NCBI RefSeq assembly: GCF_901709675.1
Contig: NC_051106.1
Location: 7,820,001 to 7,884,000 of the forward strand
DNA from: Syngnathus acus
Lineage: Eukaryota; Chordata; Actinopteri; Syngnathiformes; Syngnathidae
Length of the DNA: 64,000 nucleotides
Direction: 5' to 3'
Both the position numbers and the translations under genes were made by a program. The notes under the pieces are model-generated. The model did not search any database. It was given only the letters and a program-made list of their open reading frames with translations, and was not told the origin of the DNA. Position 1 is the first letter of the stretch, and every line of letters starts with the position of its first letter. Of the stretch, positions 36,301 to 48,224 are shown in pieces.

Positions 36301-39300
36301 TCAGTTGGGCCCCGACCTGGCGCTCTCCACGGCGCTGGAGGACGTGGCCAGCCGCTCGTCCAGGAGGGCCACGCGCCGCCGCAGCTCCGTCTCGCGGTCC
36401 TCGGCGGCAAGAGCCTCCCGCGTGTACGAGTCCTCGATCTCCAGCAGGTGGTTGCGCAACCTCTCCAGCTCCAGGTTGAGACGCTGCTCTTTGTCCCGCA
36501 CGTGCTGAAGCTGTGAACATGCAAACAACTTGTTGAGTAGCTGTTGGTGTGCCGATTTTATGATTAGAATGATTGTGTTCTTTATTTTGTGTGGCTCAAG
36601 TACAGTGAACATCCACACCTCGGTTTGTAAGGCCGTGGTCTCCATTTGCTTCTGCTTGAGCGCCATCATCACCTGGTCCCGCTCATGTTGGAAAGCCACC
36701 GCTTTGTCCTGCATGGACTTGATTTCGTTCAGGAGTTGATTGAGCTCACTCGATTTACCCTGTGCCAAAAAAAAAGAAAGAGATTTAAACACAATTCACG
36801 ATCTTCTCTGGTGAAAGGCGAGTGGGCTGACCTGTTCTTTGTCTTTAAGCATCTTCTCCACGGTGGTGGCTTTGTCCCTCATGGCGTTGAGCTCAAACTC
36901 ACGCTCGCGCAGGAGCATGGACACCTGCATGTTGGTCTCCTGCAGAGCCCGGAACTCGGACTCCTTCTCCCGCGAGCGGGCCGCCACCCGCTCGTTCTCC
37001 TCTTTCAGCGTTTTGCCGTCCAACTCCAGGATGAGGGCACGCTCCTTCAGGTTGGTGACGGCCTGCTTCAGCACCTCGTTGTCGCTCTCGCGGTTGCGCA
37101 GCGTCTCGCCCAGCCGGGTCAGCTGATCCCCTTTGGTCTTGATGAGCAGATCCTTGTCACGGACCGACCTCTGCAGCGCCTCCAGGCTGGCTCGGACCTG
37201 CTGGAGCTCGGCGGCGTGGTTCTTCTGGTCGCTCTCGGAAGTTGAGGCGGAGCAGGAGAGTCGGTGGTTGTTCTCCTGGAGGGTCCGGATCAGGTTTTCT
37301 CGCTCGGCCAGCCGAGCTTGAAGGGAAGTCAAGTCTTGGCTGGCGGCGTCGACCGCGCTCGACCGAGCTGCGCTTTCGGGAGCCGTGTGGTCGAGACGGC
37401 CCAGCAGGAGATCTTTGGTGGTGCTGAGCTGGCTGAGGGTCTGGTGGACCTGGGCCAGCTCCACACTCAAGCTCCCCAGCCGCTGCTCCTTGTGCTCATA
37501 GCTTTGGATGAGCCTGGCGTAGTCCACCGAGAGTTTGGAGCCGGCGTCGCCGTCGGCGGTCACCCGGGCCTGGAGGTTAATCAGCTCCTCCTGAAGCTGC
37601 GCCGACTCGTGCTGCATGTTCTTGACGGTGGTGATCACCTGCTGCTTCCACTCCTCCATCTTCTTCACCTGCTGCTTGAGCGTGTCGCGCTCCTTCAGCA
37701 GCTCCTCGAACTGGTTGCTGCTGACCACGCCCCCGCCGGCGTCTCCGCCCGACGACTGCAGCACCGTCACCAGCGTCTGGCACTTTTGCGTCAGCGCGTC
37801 GATCTCAATGTCCTTCTCCCGGATGATGCGCGACAGATTCTGAATAGTCTCCTTAAACATCTCCTGGCTCCCCGAGGGGTCGCCCGCGTTGGAGAGCCGC
37901 TGGTTCTCCTGCTGTAGCTTAAGAAGCGCCGCTTCCTTGCCGGACACGATGTCCATGAGGCGGTGGTAGTCGGAGCGGAGCTGGCTGTTCTCCCGGGTCT
38001 TCTCGTTGAGCACGGCGAGGACCTGCTCCCTCTCCACAGCGTAAGCCTGCAGCTGCTGCTGGAGGAAGAGGATGTCCTGACCGCCACCGCCCATGGTGAC
38101 TCGAGCGTGAAGGGCCTGGATCTCCAGGTCCTTCTGCAAGATCACCTGGGAAAGCTTGCCCACTTCGTCACGAGACAGCGCCATCTGGTCCAGCTGCCTG
38201 GTCAGAGACAGGTTCTTCTCATTCAGCTGGCTGATTTCCGTCTCTTTCTCCTTCATGCCCTTCACCAAGCGCTCCAGCTCCACTTTGGAGAGGTCGTGCT
38301 TCTCGTTGCCGTTCTCCTGGTTCAGTGACACCGTCTTGTCTTCCTGCAGTATGATGTCACCTTGTTCCATGGGCGACTCGGCGGGATCTCGACTCTCCAA
38401 GGTCCGCCGTAGTCCGGCCAGCTCCTGGTCCCTGGCCTGGAGGAGCCTGTCGAAGTCGAGCGTGGCCCGCTCCAGTTCGCTTCGAGAGCTGAGGAGCGAC
38501 ACCTGCTGCTCCTCCAGCCTCTGCCGGAGATCCCGCATCTCCTCCTCCAGGCCGCCTCTGGAGGACTTGAGCTGGGTGATCTCGGCCTCCAGCTCAGTGA
38601 TGATGTCCAGCGTGCGCGGAGATCTGCTCTGCTGATCCTGCACGCGGTCCATCTCCTCCTTCAAGTGACTGTTGTCCTCCTTCATGCCCGCCAGCTGTCT
38701 GTCCTTCTCCTCCAACGCCTGTCTGAGCGCGTCGGCCTCCCTCCTTGCCGCCGCGACGCTCGTCTCCAGCTCGGCCCGCTCGGCCGCCGCGTTCCGCTTC
38801 AGCGTCTCGGCGAATTCGTCTTTCTCCTCGAGCAAGTCGGTCAGCTGCTTCTGCCCGGCGACGGTGATGGCGAGCATCTCGTTGGTGTCGCGGTGGTCGG
38901 CCGCCATCTGCTCGGCGTCCAGGCGTAGCTGAGCGATCTCAGTGTCCTTCACCTGGTTGAGCTTGACGGCGCGCTCGTGCTCCTTCTGCAACGCCGAGGC
39001 GTCCATGGAGTGCGCCCGGCTCAGTTCGTCGACGGTGCGCTGGTACTGTTTGGCCCCTTCCGCAAGCGAGCGCTCGGTCCGCTGCAGCTCGCGCTCCAGC
39101 TGCTCTTTCTCCAACTTCAGGGCTTCGATGCGCGTGTCCTTCTCCAGCAACGTCCTGCTCGTCGCCGTCTGGTTCTCCTTCAACGAGTCCTCCGTTTTCC
39201 TCACAGCCTCTTTCAACTTACTGTTCTCCATCTTCAGCTCAAAGTCCTTCGACGTCACTTTCTCCAGCTCTCGTCGAAGGTCCGAGAGTTCTCTCTCCTT

Positions 39301-42300
39301 CACCCCCAGCTCGGCATCATCTGTTTTTCTCCTTTGGGTCTGACTAAGCTCTTCTTTTGCCGCCAACAAGTGCTGCTCTTTTTCCTGCAAGCTCTTCTTC
39401 AGCTCTGACATTTCTCTGCGAGCCTCCTTGTTGCGTTCCTGACCTTGTTTCAGTTTGTCCTTCAGGTCCCGGACAGCGCCCTCTAGCTGCTGCTTGCTCA
39501 TGTGCAAGTCGTTGAGCGTGAACGCACTCTGGCTGGTCTTCTCTTTCTGGGCCTCCAGCTCCTGCTCAAGCGATCTAGTCCTGTCTTTGGTGGCGCTATG
39601 CTCCGTCTCGGCCTTCTTCAGCTGCTCTTTCACCGAGATCAGATGCTGGGAAAAGAAGGGAAAATGACAAATTACAGTTCAGAGACAAATTCATATTTTC
39701 TAAGTTGGCCAAATTTGATCAGACCTGCGTCGCATCCTGGTTTTGCCGGTCGAGTTCCTCTAGCTCCGTCAGCAGGGTGTCACGTTCCTCCTGCGTGACC
39801 TTCAGAGTCCTCTCGAGACGTTCTAGCGCCTCCTTCAGGTCTTCCGTCGACTCGGTTTCGGCCGGTCGAGCCGCGCTGTCTATTTTCTCCTCGGCCGCGC
39901 TCAGTTTTTGCTGCATAGTGAGCTTTGAGAGGGGAAAAGTGTTGTTCTGTTAATGTCAAGGAACGGCACGACTACCCTTGTACGGCCATGACACAAAAAT
40001 GACATCATCACACCTTTTCCTGCTCCAGGGCCTCCTTCTCTTCTCTTAATGTGCCAATGACCGTGTTCAGTTCTAAGATATCGGCATGTTCGACTTCCTC
40101 AGGGTCTGCCTAATTTATGAGAGCAATGACACAAATTTAAAACTAATCGTGAGCAGTCACAACCAAGGACTAGCTTACCTCACGCAGACTTTTTAGCTGC
40201 TCCGTTTCCTTTTCGGCAGTGGCGAGGTTGTCCCTCAGCACTTGGATCTCATGCTCCAGCTGAGCTTTCTGCACAGCCTTGCCTTCTTGCTCCCGGACGC
40301 GCCCCTGGAGCTCGTCCACGGAGGCCTGAAGACGGGCGTAGTTCTGCAGCAGCGCAGCGTTCTCTTCCTGGGCGTCGTCCCTCTCGGACTGCAGAGAGGC
40401 CCGGAGCCTCTCCGCCTCCTCCAGGTCGGCGGACAGCTCGGAGAGATGTGCCTCCCGCTCCTCGGCGGCCTGGCGCAGGGCAGCGACAGTGGTCTGAAGT
40501 TCTAGCTCTTTGGAGGGGTTTGATGGGGAGCTGGTTGGAGAGGAGCCTGGAGAAGGACCTTTGGAGATTAGTTGACATAAACATATTTGTTGTTGTTAGA
40601 GACCACAGGAAACAGTTTGATCACATTTGCTATGCACTCTTTTCATATACATGTAGAAACATCAGCAGACCATTCTGGAGCTGCTCCTCCAGCTCCTCGA
40701 TCCTCTCCTCATACTCGGCCAGCTCCTCCCGGTGTCGCCGGCTGAGGTCGGATATCTTCTGACGCTGGGCGTCCTGCAGGGCGGCGAGCTCGTGTTGGTG
40801 TTCGTCCACTTCGTGGCTTATCTTGTCTCGCAGTTCCTATAAAGACACACAAGAAGATGTCGAGTCTTAAAGTGTTGGGCCAGTTTTGCAGTTCACTGAG
40901 ATGGGGGGAAAAAAAAAAAAAAAAGGTAATCTACCTTAACGGTTCTTTGAAGTTTGAGAATGTCACTCTGGTCGGAGTTGCCTGCCGCCGCTGATGTCGA
41001 TGCCTAAAGGAGCAATTCAAAAATTTAATTATTTCTCATTTTTATTCTTGTATCATTTTAGTTCCATTTGGTAGTCTTATTAACTAGCTAAGCATCTAGT
41101 GAACTCACCTGCGACATGCGCCTCCAGTGCGCCACCTCCGCCTCCAGTCGCAGCACTTCGGCGGCCAGCCGGTTGATCTCATGCTGGGACGAGATGACTT
41201 CGCTGAGGTCCATGTCGTCGCCGTGGAAACCGTGATGGTGGTGGGACGCAGACGACTGGGAAAGGAAGGAGGCCGCCGTGGTGACGACGCTGGAAGAGGC
41301 CAGGGTGACGGGCAGCACGGGAGCAGCAGAAGCGGACTGGACAGAGCTCTGAAGATTCTGGACCTCTTCCTGGAGCCCGCTTTGTCGAGCCTTCAGGTGA
41401 CTGATCTCCACCTAGATGACAGATGATGTTTTTTTTTTTTTTAAGTGATACAGTAACTATTGTTTGATTCCAATCAACTTACATCTTTCTGTTGCAGAAG
41501 CTTCCTGTACTCGGCCGACTGCTGCTTGTTTTGGATCTCTGCGGCTTCCAGCTTCTCTTCCAGCTCGGCGTGGAGCTTTTTCAACCTTTCACACTGCAAA
41601 AAAAAAAAAAAGACAGTTACAAATATGTCCCCAGAGCGTTGAATCACCCAAAAAAAAAGTCAACAGGAGTGTTTGTCAGACGTCCGCGGGCTGTTAGCAA
41701 ATTGACTAGTAAAAGAAACAAGATGCTAAATATTCCTCCCATGTCAACATCCTGATGATAATCTTATCGTAAAACACAAAAGTCCCACCAGGACACCAAA
41801 CAAGGAGGAGGGGAGACAAAATAAGAACATTCCAACCTCAAATTTCTGAGAGGACAAGGTAGCCTCCACGTCGGCAAGCTTGGAATTGGACAACTGCAGC
41901 TCTGTGGCAGCGTCTGTAGAAAACAAGAGAAACTCTTATATATCTTCTTCCATTCAGAAATAAACACATCCACATATGTCTCAATTTCCATTCTGCACGT
42001 GTTTCTATCGGGCACGTGAGATCTGCTTTAACACTTGACACATGACACACAAGCAAACAACACACTGATAGTCCCGTGCAGTCAATACATTGAACTTCTC
42101 GGCTAATATGTCACCAACCATCAAAATAAATAAACACATTTAACAACTCACGTTGCTTTGGAAAACAATTGAAAAACGGGTCGGGCTGTCACGTGATTCA
42201 ATCATTTGCATAACTTTGAGAAACAACTAAATGTTTTTGACTACAAATGACAAAATCACTGCGGAATCATGTGATTTTATCCTTAACGTAAATCGTTCAA

Positions 42301-42514
42301 GAAATAATGTATGTGTTGACACATTGGATATCTACAGATTGAGTGATAAGGTCTGCTGATGATGTGGCGACTTACCTCCGACTTCTTCCACTCCCTCCAG
42401 CAACATATCTTTGGTAAAGTTTGAGATCTGACCAGTGAAGGACGACAGGCTCCCGCCGACCTGGCCCAGCGACTGGCCGAGGCCGGAGCCGATCCCGCCG
42501 AGCCAAGATGACAT
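33318..42514 (-). CDS. trip11: Thyroid receptor-interacting protein 11 / GMAP-210 golgin
   Basis: Long coiled-coil golgin that tethers curved vesicles at the cis-Golgi; loss in humans causes achondrogenesis 1A. Nineteen coding exons, minus strand: 42,376-42,514, 41,837-41,913, 41,483-41,593, 41,109-41,411, 40,935-41,003, 40,671-40,836, 40,179-40,558, 40,014-40,109, 39,725-39,922, 36,832-39,645, 36,619-36,759, 36,317-36,510, 36,077-36,240, 35,884-35,987, 35,717-35,816, 35,102-35,183, 34,917-35,031, 33,716-33,838 and 33,318-33,653; 5,712 bases, 1,903 residues (human 1,979). The N terminus [18 protein letters not shown] is the ALPS curvature-sensing helix. The 2.8-kb central exon is almost pure heptad coiled coil. 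Residues about 1,690-1,750 ([20 protein letters not shown]) form the GRAB Arf1-binding region, followed by WVSSWLGGR and the end LPTFTPVPV...VLKDLLKQ. Exon 4 has a Ser/Ala/His-rich insert. The intron 35,988-36,076 starts with GC instead of GT. golga5 lies directly upstream. Confidence 0.95.
33839..34916 (-). other. trip11: trip11 intron 17
   Basis: A 1.1-kb intron, long for this gene. The left end has a short CTGGGCGATATGG word that recurs in part near 51,629 (rtf1 intron) and looks like debris of a common fish repeat. Otherwise A/T and C runs and a short (ACGC)n at about 34,790-34,808. Open frames inside have no family resemblance. Confidence 0.6.
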
Positions 42515-42775
42515 GTTTTGGGGTGGCTCAACAACACGGTCGAACCAAAACAGAAGCTCGGTGAGGGCGACCGAGGAAGGGGGGGTGCTAGCTTAGCCTA
42601 GCTTCAATTAGCCAGCGACCTAGGACATGAAGCTGAACCGTTAATACAAAAAAATATAGGCGGGTGTAAATCCTCAAGTCGATAGTTTAATAAGAAAACA
42701 GCTTTTACGCGTTCGCTTCATTAGACTGCCAACTAGGCTCCGGCAGCCATTACGGGGCCGGCTGGCTGTCAGCTG

Positions 42776-42814
42776 TGACGTGGACACATCCGCCGCGGTG
42801 CATTGTGGGATTGG
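42776..42814 (-). promoter_or_regulatory. trip11: trip11 upstream promoter elements
   Basis: About 265-300 bases upstream of the trip11 ATG, TGACGTGG (42,776-42,783; minus strand CCACGTCA) matches the ATF6/XBP1/CREB3-family element. At 42,800-42,814 the minus strand reads CCAATCCCACAATGC, a CCAAT box fused to a ZNF143-like TCCCACAATGC word. The surrounding DNA is GC-rich and TATA-less, as in housekeeping promoters. Function is inferred from motifs only. Confidence 0.45.
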
Positions 42815-42955
42815 CCGTGGAGGCCAACCATTTTTAAAGGGCCAGCCAGCACATGTGACGTAAAACTGTCATTCATTTGTGAATTTATCCATTTTCGATA
42901 CCGATGTATAATATAAATAAAAAAGGTAACACAAGATTCTGTAATATTTAGGTCA

Positions 42956-42961
42956 TTTATT
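42956..42961 (-). terminator. golga5: golga5 poly(A) signal
   Basis: AATAAA on the minus strand, 262 bases past the golga5 stop codon and about 140 bases upstream of the trip11 promoter motifs, so the two genes are packed tightly. Confidence 0.55.
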
Positions 42962-43222
42962 AAAATAATCTTTTTACATTGTTAAATACAATCTGTCAGA
43001 AGTCTGACAGCAGTCTGAAAGCCCTGACACAAGACAGCTTTTATCCATTACCATTCATGAGACCGCAAAATTTTAATACCTCTCAGTAATTCTCTTCAAA
43101 CGTAATGCCGTTGTCAGTAGGGAAGTCGGAGAATAAATCTGCAAGTGTCTGTATGTGCAAAAAAAAAAAAAAAAGTCAGATCTCAGAGCCCTATATAGTT
43201 CAGCTGCCGAGGACATTTTCAC

Positions 43223-46200
43223 CTAGCTTCCGTCGGGATGGCTGTTGTGCATTTCCGGAGAGTATGTCAGAAGAACAATCATCACCCACAGGTGCAGCAC
43301 CGCCTGCAAACATCAGTCCAAATGTTAGCACGTGGAAACTATGCCAAGTTCCTCACACCCTAAGAGAAAGGCTTAAATACTCGCCATATACAAAATGACA
43401 AAAACCCTGGCCATGGGGTAGCGCCTCAAGAAGATCCCCAGTCTGATGCTGGAATGAGACAAACGGAAACTATACCCAAGTGGCTTGTGGGTAATGTGGT
43501 CCAGTGTTTAGGACTTGCGCTTTTACCTGAAACGGTCAATGGTGCTGGCTGCTTTTTGGACTTTCCCATATACACCAGGACTTTCTTCATTGCTGAAAAG
43601 TACCGGAATATTCCTTTGCCTGGCTCCTGAAGATTAAAAAAAGAAAAAAGGTTGAAGGTAAAACAATGTTAATGGTCGGCAAAACGAGGAGCGCAACAGA
43701 TTACCCGGCCCTTCGACACCGCTCATGTTGATAGCGGCCCCCCCGGTGGCCGGACCGCCCTGCGTGTTTTTTAGCTGCTGCTCCAGGCGCTCGAGCTGGA
43801 AGACAAGCGAGCTTTTCTCCGTGCCCAGAGCCTCCAGCATGGTCTGCTTCTGGATCAGTGTTTCAGTCAACTGGTGGAGGCGGTTCTCCAGTTCCGTTTG
43901 GCTGCTGCTCAGCGTCTTGTTGGTCAACTGGAAGGAAAAAAAAAATGAAGCATGCACAAGTCCGTGCAATTAAAAATGGGTTACATCCAATGTTTGGCTA
44001 TTCCTCTTTTTTTATTATTTGTTTTCTTTTACTATTCAAAAAAGAAAAAAAACATTGCACCGTGACTGACATGTGGTCAGACCGACCTGATTCCTGAGTT
44101 TCTGGATTTCATCTTCTCTGTCCTTGACTCGGCTCTGCAGGGTACTTTTGGCACGTTTCTGCTCCTCCTCCACATATTGTAGCTCCTGCGAACAACGAGA
44201 AGAGTTTGACAAAAAAAAACAAAGGCGCCATTTTGAGACAACATTGTGTCCTCAACCTCTTTTCCCACCTGCTTGTGCCGCTCCACCTCAGCTTCCAGCT
44301 CCTGTTTGACGCGGTTCAGCGCCGCCTGCGCCTCCTCAAACTGCGCCGCCTGCTGTCGCCACGTTTCCGCCTCGGCGAGGGACTGACTCTCCAGATCCTG
44401 CGGATCGAAACCACACATCAAGTTCCCCGCAAGAGGAGTGAATCACACCTGACTAGATTTGGGTGATGGAACATTTTAACTCCCTTTTTCCTTTCACCTG
44501 TAATTCAGTCCGGAGTGAGTGCACTTGGCCTTGCAGGTTCTGGATCTCCTCCTTCTGCATTTCCTTGTCGTGGCGGAGCTCTTCTATTTCCAGTGTGGAA
44601 GCGCCGCTGCCGTCCAGCGAGTCTAAACCGGAGCCCTCTTTCAGGCTGCTGATCAGCTTCTCTTTGGACTTGACATGAAACACACATCCTTACTCAACAA
44701 CTGGGACCTGTATTTTTCTTTTGCCAGGTGGTGTTGAGGCTTACTTGTAGGATGCGCGAGGCCTTCTGCTTGTAGTCCTGCAGCTCGTGCTTAGCGGCCT
44801 CGGCGGCGCTCTTGGCGCTCCTCAGCTGCTGCTGGAGGTTGTCCACGCTGAGCTTCTCATCCACGGCGCGCTTCTCCGCCGCGGTCAATGCCTCAGCCAG
44901 GCTCTGCCGCTCCGACTCCAACCGTGACTGACGGGCGGTGTGTTCGCGCTAAACAAACAAATCGGGAATATTTCATTGACAAAGGTTCTTCGATCAAATA
45001 AATGGACGGAAAAGCGTCACCTGCATTTGTCGAAAATGGTCTTGTTCCCTCCTGACGGCCTGCTCGGCCTCTCGCAGCCTTTCGTGCATGCTCTCCAGAG
45101 CCTGTGAGTGCATGCTGCTGCCTTCCGTGTGGTCCTCCAAGATCCTACACATCACGACGGCATCCTAGACACTTCGCTTGTCGACATGCACCTGAGCAAA
45201 AAGGAAAGCTCGTACCTTGTCTTTTCTTTCTGAGCTTCCTCCAGCGCCACGCTGCGGCTACTCAGCAGCTGGTCGGCCTCTTCCAGTCGGACCTTAAGCA
45301 CGGCCAGCTGTCCGTCTTTGGCGCCCAGTGCCTCGTTCAGGTCATCCACCTGCGAGCGCAGGCCCCGCAGCGCGCGGTCGCTCTGAGATTGCTCGGCGTT
45401 ACGTTTGTCGGTGCGCAGCCGGGCGTTGTTCAGTTCTGCGTAAATGACGACAGGGGTCAGAAATCGGACTCACCTTTCAATTCATACGCATTCATCCAAT
45501 AAAAATGAGTCTCACCTTCCTGCATGGCTTTTGATCGCTGGATGACCGACGCCATCTCCTGGTTAAGTGAGGCCACCTCACTACGCAGGAGTTGGTTCTC
45601 CAGACGCAGGCTGGACAGAACCTGGCCCTGCGGCTCCTCCGGCGGACCGCATGACTCCAGTCGGCCGGACTCCTGAGGGGCAGGCGAGCCCGAGTTGCCA
45701 GTCTCAGCTGAGTCTGGACTGGCTGAGATGACAAAAAAATCATGTCAAATTGTTCACTCTTATTTGATTCCTACAAAATGTGTGCCCGACCTTGGCTTTG
45801 CTCTATTGTCGAGCTCTCCCCTGACTGGCTCTCCTCTGACGCTTTCATGCTGTGAGCGGAGGGTGAGCCAAGGCTGGACGCCCGGGACACGTCATGCTGC
45901 AATAAGTCGGTAGCAGGAGGTGTCGGAGTCGAGCTGTTGGCCTCTGCGACCATCGCTTTAACGCCGGCATCTTTCTTAGAATCGTGCCGGGTACTAACTG
46001 TTGGCTCGGAGCTGTTCAAAAAGTCAAAGAGCATATCATCATCCACGTCAGGCGCACTCTTTTTGCGCTTCACGAAGCCAGAGGATGAAGACGAGGCAGA
46101 GTGGGGGGCCTTGGACGTTTTCCCCGATGCTTGCTTGTGGACCGAAATGATTGGAGCAGACGCAGCCTTCTTAATGTTGTCCGCCGCTGACGAGATGAAG

Positions 46201-46400
46201 CTTGACGCGTATTGAGAAACAGCGCTGGTCTCCGATTGGACAGCGCTGTATTCAGGATGGACGGCCGCGCCACCTTCATCGTAGTACGAGGCAAGGGACG
46301 ATGTTTTGCTTTGACTTTTGTTCAAGGCGCTGGCAGCCCCCTGGTCAACTTGATTCAGGAAGGTTTCTGCTTTGCCGGCGAACTCGGCAAACCAGGACAT
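43223..46400 (-). CDS. golga5: Golgin A5 (golgin-84)
   Basis: Tail-anchored golgin that acts as a tether in retrograde traffic within the Golgi and binds Rab1 and the COG complex. Twelve coding exons, minus strand: 45,791-46,400, 45,516-45,722, 45,216-45,435, 45,021-45,144, 44,745-44,948, 44,498-44,668, 44,269-44,397, 44,087-44,185, 43,705-43,927, 43,527-43,626, 43,385-43,448 and 43,223-43,303; 2,232 bases, 743 residues (human 731). It starts MSWFAEFAGKAETFLNQVDQ, has a disordered Ser/Thr-rich N-terminal third, a coiled coil from about residue 250 to 655, and a C-terminal anchor: FLRRYPMARVFVILYM then AVLHLWVMIVLLTY before a short lumenal tail. The last intron (43,304-43,384) begins with GC, not GT; only this junction restores the conserved anchor. 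A non-coding exon whose donor is at 46,958-46,959 joins the acceptor just before 46,408. It lies immediately upstream of trip11. Confidence 0.95.
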
Positions 46401-48224
46401 TTTAATTGCTGATGGAAAAAACAAAGTAAATGCCACAATGAGAAGGACAGATTTTTCATTGAAATTATTACAAAAACATATCTTATATTTACACCATAGT
46501 ATGATGACAAAACATTCTCTGGGCATTGAAATGATCGCAACTGCATTGTTCTGGTTGTCTTAAGACATTTAGCATCCGCATCCAAGGATGCTTTTTGCAA
46601 AAATGCTAGGTAGCACAGCATTATCCTACTGTTTTTGCTGGGTAAACGCGACTATTCTCCGAGATGGAACCACACCCCAAAGTACGTAATCTTTTGGAAT
46701 GACAAAATGACATTAATTAGGATGCCTTGCAGAGAAACCACTCTGTCAATAAGAGTTGTTGGGGGGAAACTACCTAGCAAAGCCAAAATAGACAGTTTCA
46801 GACTCTGACAATAGTGTAGTTACTTCAATTTTTATCAATTCTGTTTTGTTTTTAATCCCACAATGGGGTAATTATAATAATAAACCAAAAATTTTACTTA
46901 ATACCGAGTTTGTCTAACGCTAAGAGATTGAGCTGCCGAGCTCAAGCTACGTTGCTTACCTTTTATAACGAGCCCCAATGTCCAAAAAAGTCTCCTGCTA
47001 CCTTGTTATCTGCGAGATTGAATTGTTGAACAAGCTATCGTTATGTCGTTTGGGTAAAAATGAGCAAATGACATCGTATGATAACAACAAAAATCGAAAA
47101 AATAACAAATCACCCATACGTGGACCAGGAAGCAAACTCCAAGGACCCCACAACAAACAAGGGTAGCTACACAATTGCCTGATCATAATAAGAGAGCGAT
47201 CTTTCAACAAGCTTTACAAAGGAATATCGTTCGAATAGAATCGTAAAGTCTGATGCAATAGACAAAAATCATCGGACGGGAAGAAAAAATAATAAGCAAA
47301 GATCTCCTCTCACAGTTGACATGGAACTGGGTAACAGAAAGGACCCCAAACGTGTGGCCAAAACAATGCCTGATTCTATTTAAACTAGTCCAAACACATA
47401 GAAGTCATCAAACGTGCATATTTGTGGTAACAGTAAAGAATAAAGAATGTTTATTATGTGGTTCATATAAAATATCCTGGTAGAGCATAGCAACATTGAA
47501 CACGGTAGGAAAAAAAATGAGCAAAATTATGAAACAGTGCCTCTTTTATTTTTTCCTCCTCAACTCACTCCAAAATGCATATTTACATGGCATGCCACAA
47601 CAATACAGGAACCAACTATTGACAATCAATAACAAATAGAATCTGCTCTGGGAGTTAAGGACAAGGGTGTTTTTGTCTTTTGTTTTCTTAATCCTTTTAC
47701 ATAACCTAACATGATATACAAGAGGAATGAAGCAACATTCATAAAAAAAAAAAAACCCCAAACAAACAAAAAAACACATTTTCTTTTCAACTTCTGGCCA
47801 ATTTCACAGAATTTACAAAGTGACATAATGGCAGAATGTCCCCGAAAGTACCCGCTCCATTAAAATTTGGGGAGATACTTGACAAACATGGACGGGGCAT
47901 TGTGAGAGGGGTGTTTGTTTTTTTTTTTTGTTTTTTTTTTTAACTGCTGGTCAAGACTTAAGTGTCCAGTAACGTCAAACAACAAAGTGGTAATTAGTGT
48001 ATTCCAGCGCCATTGAGTTCTCCTGGAAAAAACGGGGGGAAAAAAACCCTCAGAGGATAAACCGTTTAAAAAATAAACAAAGGACAGAATAACGTGTCTG
48101 GATCAGTTTCTTCTGATAAAAAGTCTTTTGTCGCACACACACACACACACTCACTCGCACAGCCCCGATGAACTCACACACACACGCTCTTTCACAGCCT
48201 GTTCCTCATGCAGTGCAGTGATCT
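46401..48224. other. golga5 5' intron and promoter, rtf1 3' UTR
   Basis: The golga5 5' UTR intron spans about 46,409-46,959: the minus strand shows AAAAG|GTAAGC as donor and CCATCAG as acceptor. The golga5 non-coding first exon therefore begins somewhere right of 46,960. The rtf1 3' UTR fills the right part down to about 47,530, with a poly(A) signal at 47,545-47,550. T-rich and A-rich runs and a (CA)n near 48,135-48,150 are present. No further coding sequence seen. Confidence 0.65.
47545..47550 (-). terminator. rtf1: rtf1 poly(A) signal
   Basis: AATAAA on the minus strand, 675 bases past the rtf1 stop codon. A second AATAAA at 47,450-47,455 is an alternative. Confidence 0.5.

Noticed and set aside
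36646-39408. Long plus-strand frames opposite trip11 (199, 217, 159 and 143 codons)
   Set aside because: They are shadows of the 2.8-kb trip11 coiled-coil exon: Leu/Gln-rich antisense of Glu/Lys/Leu codons, with no splice signals of their own.
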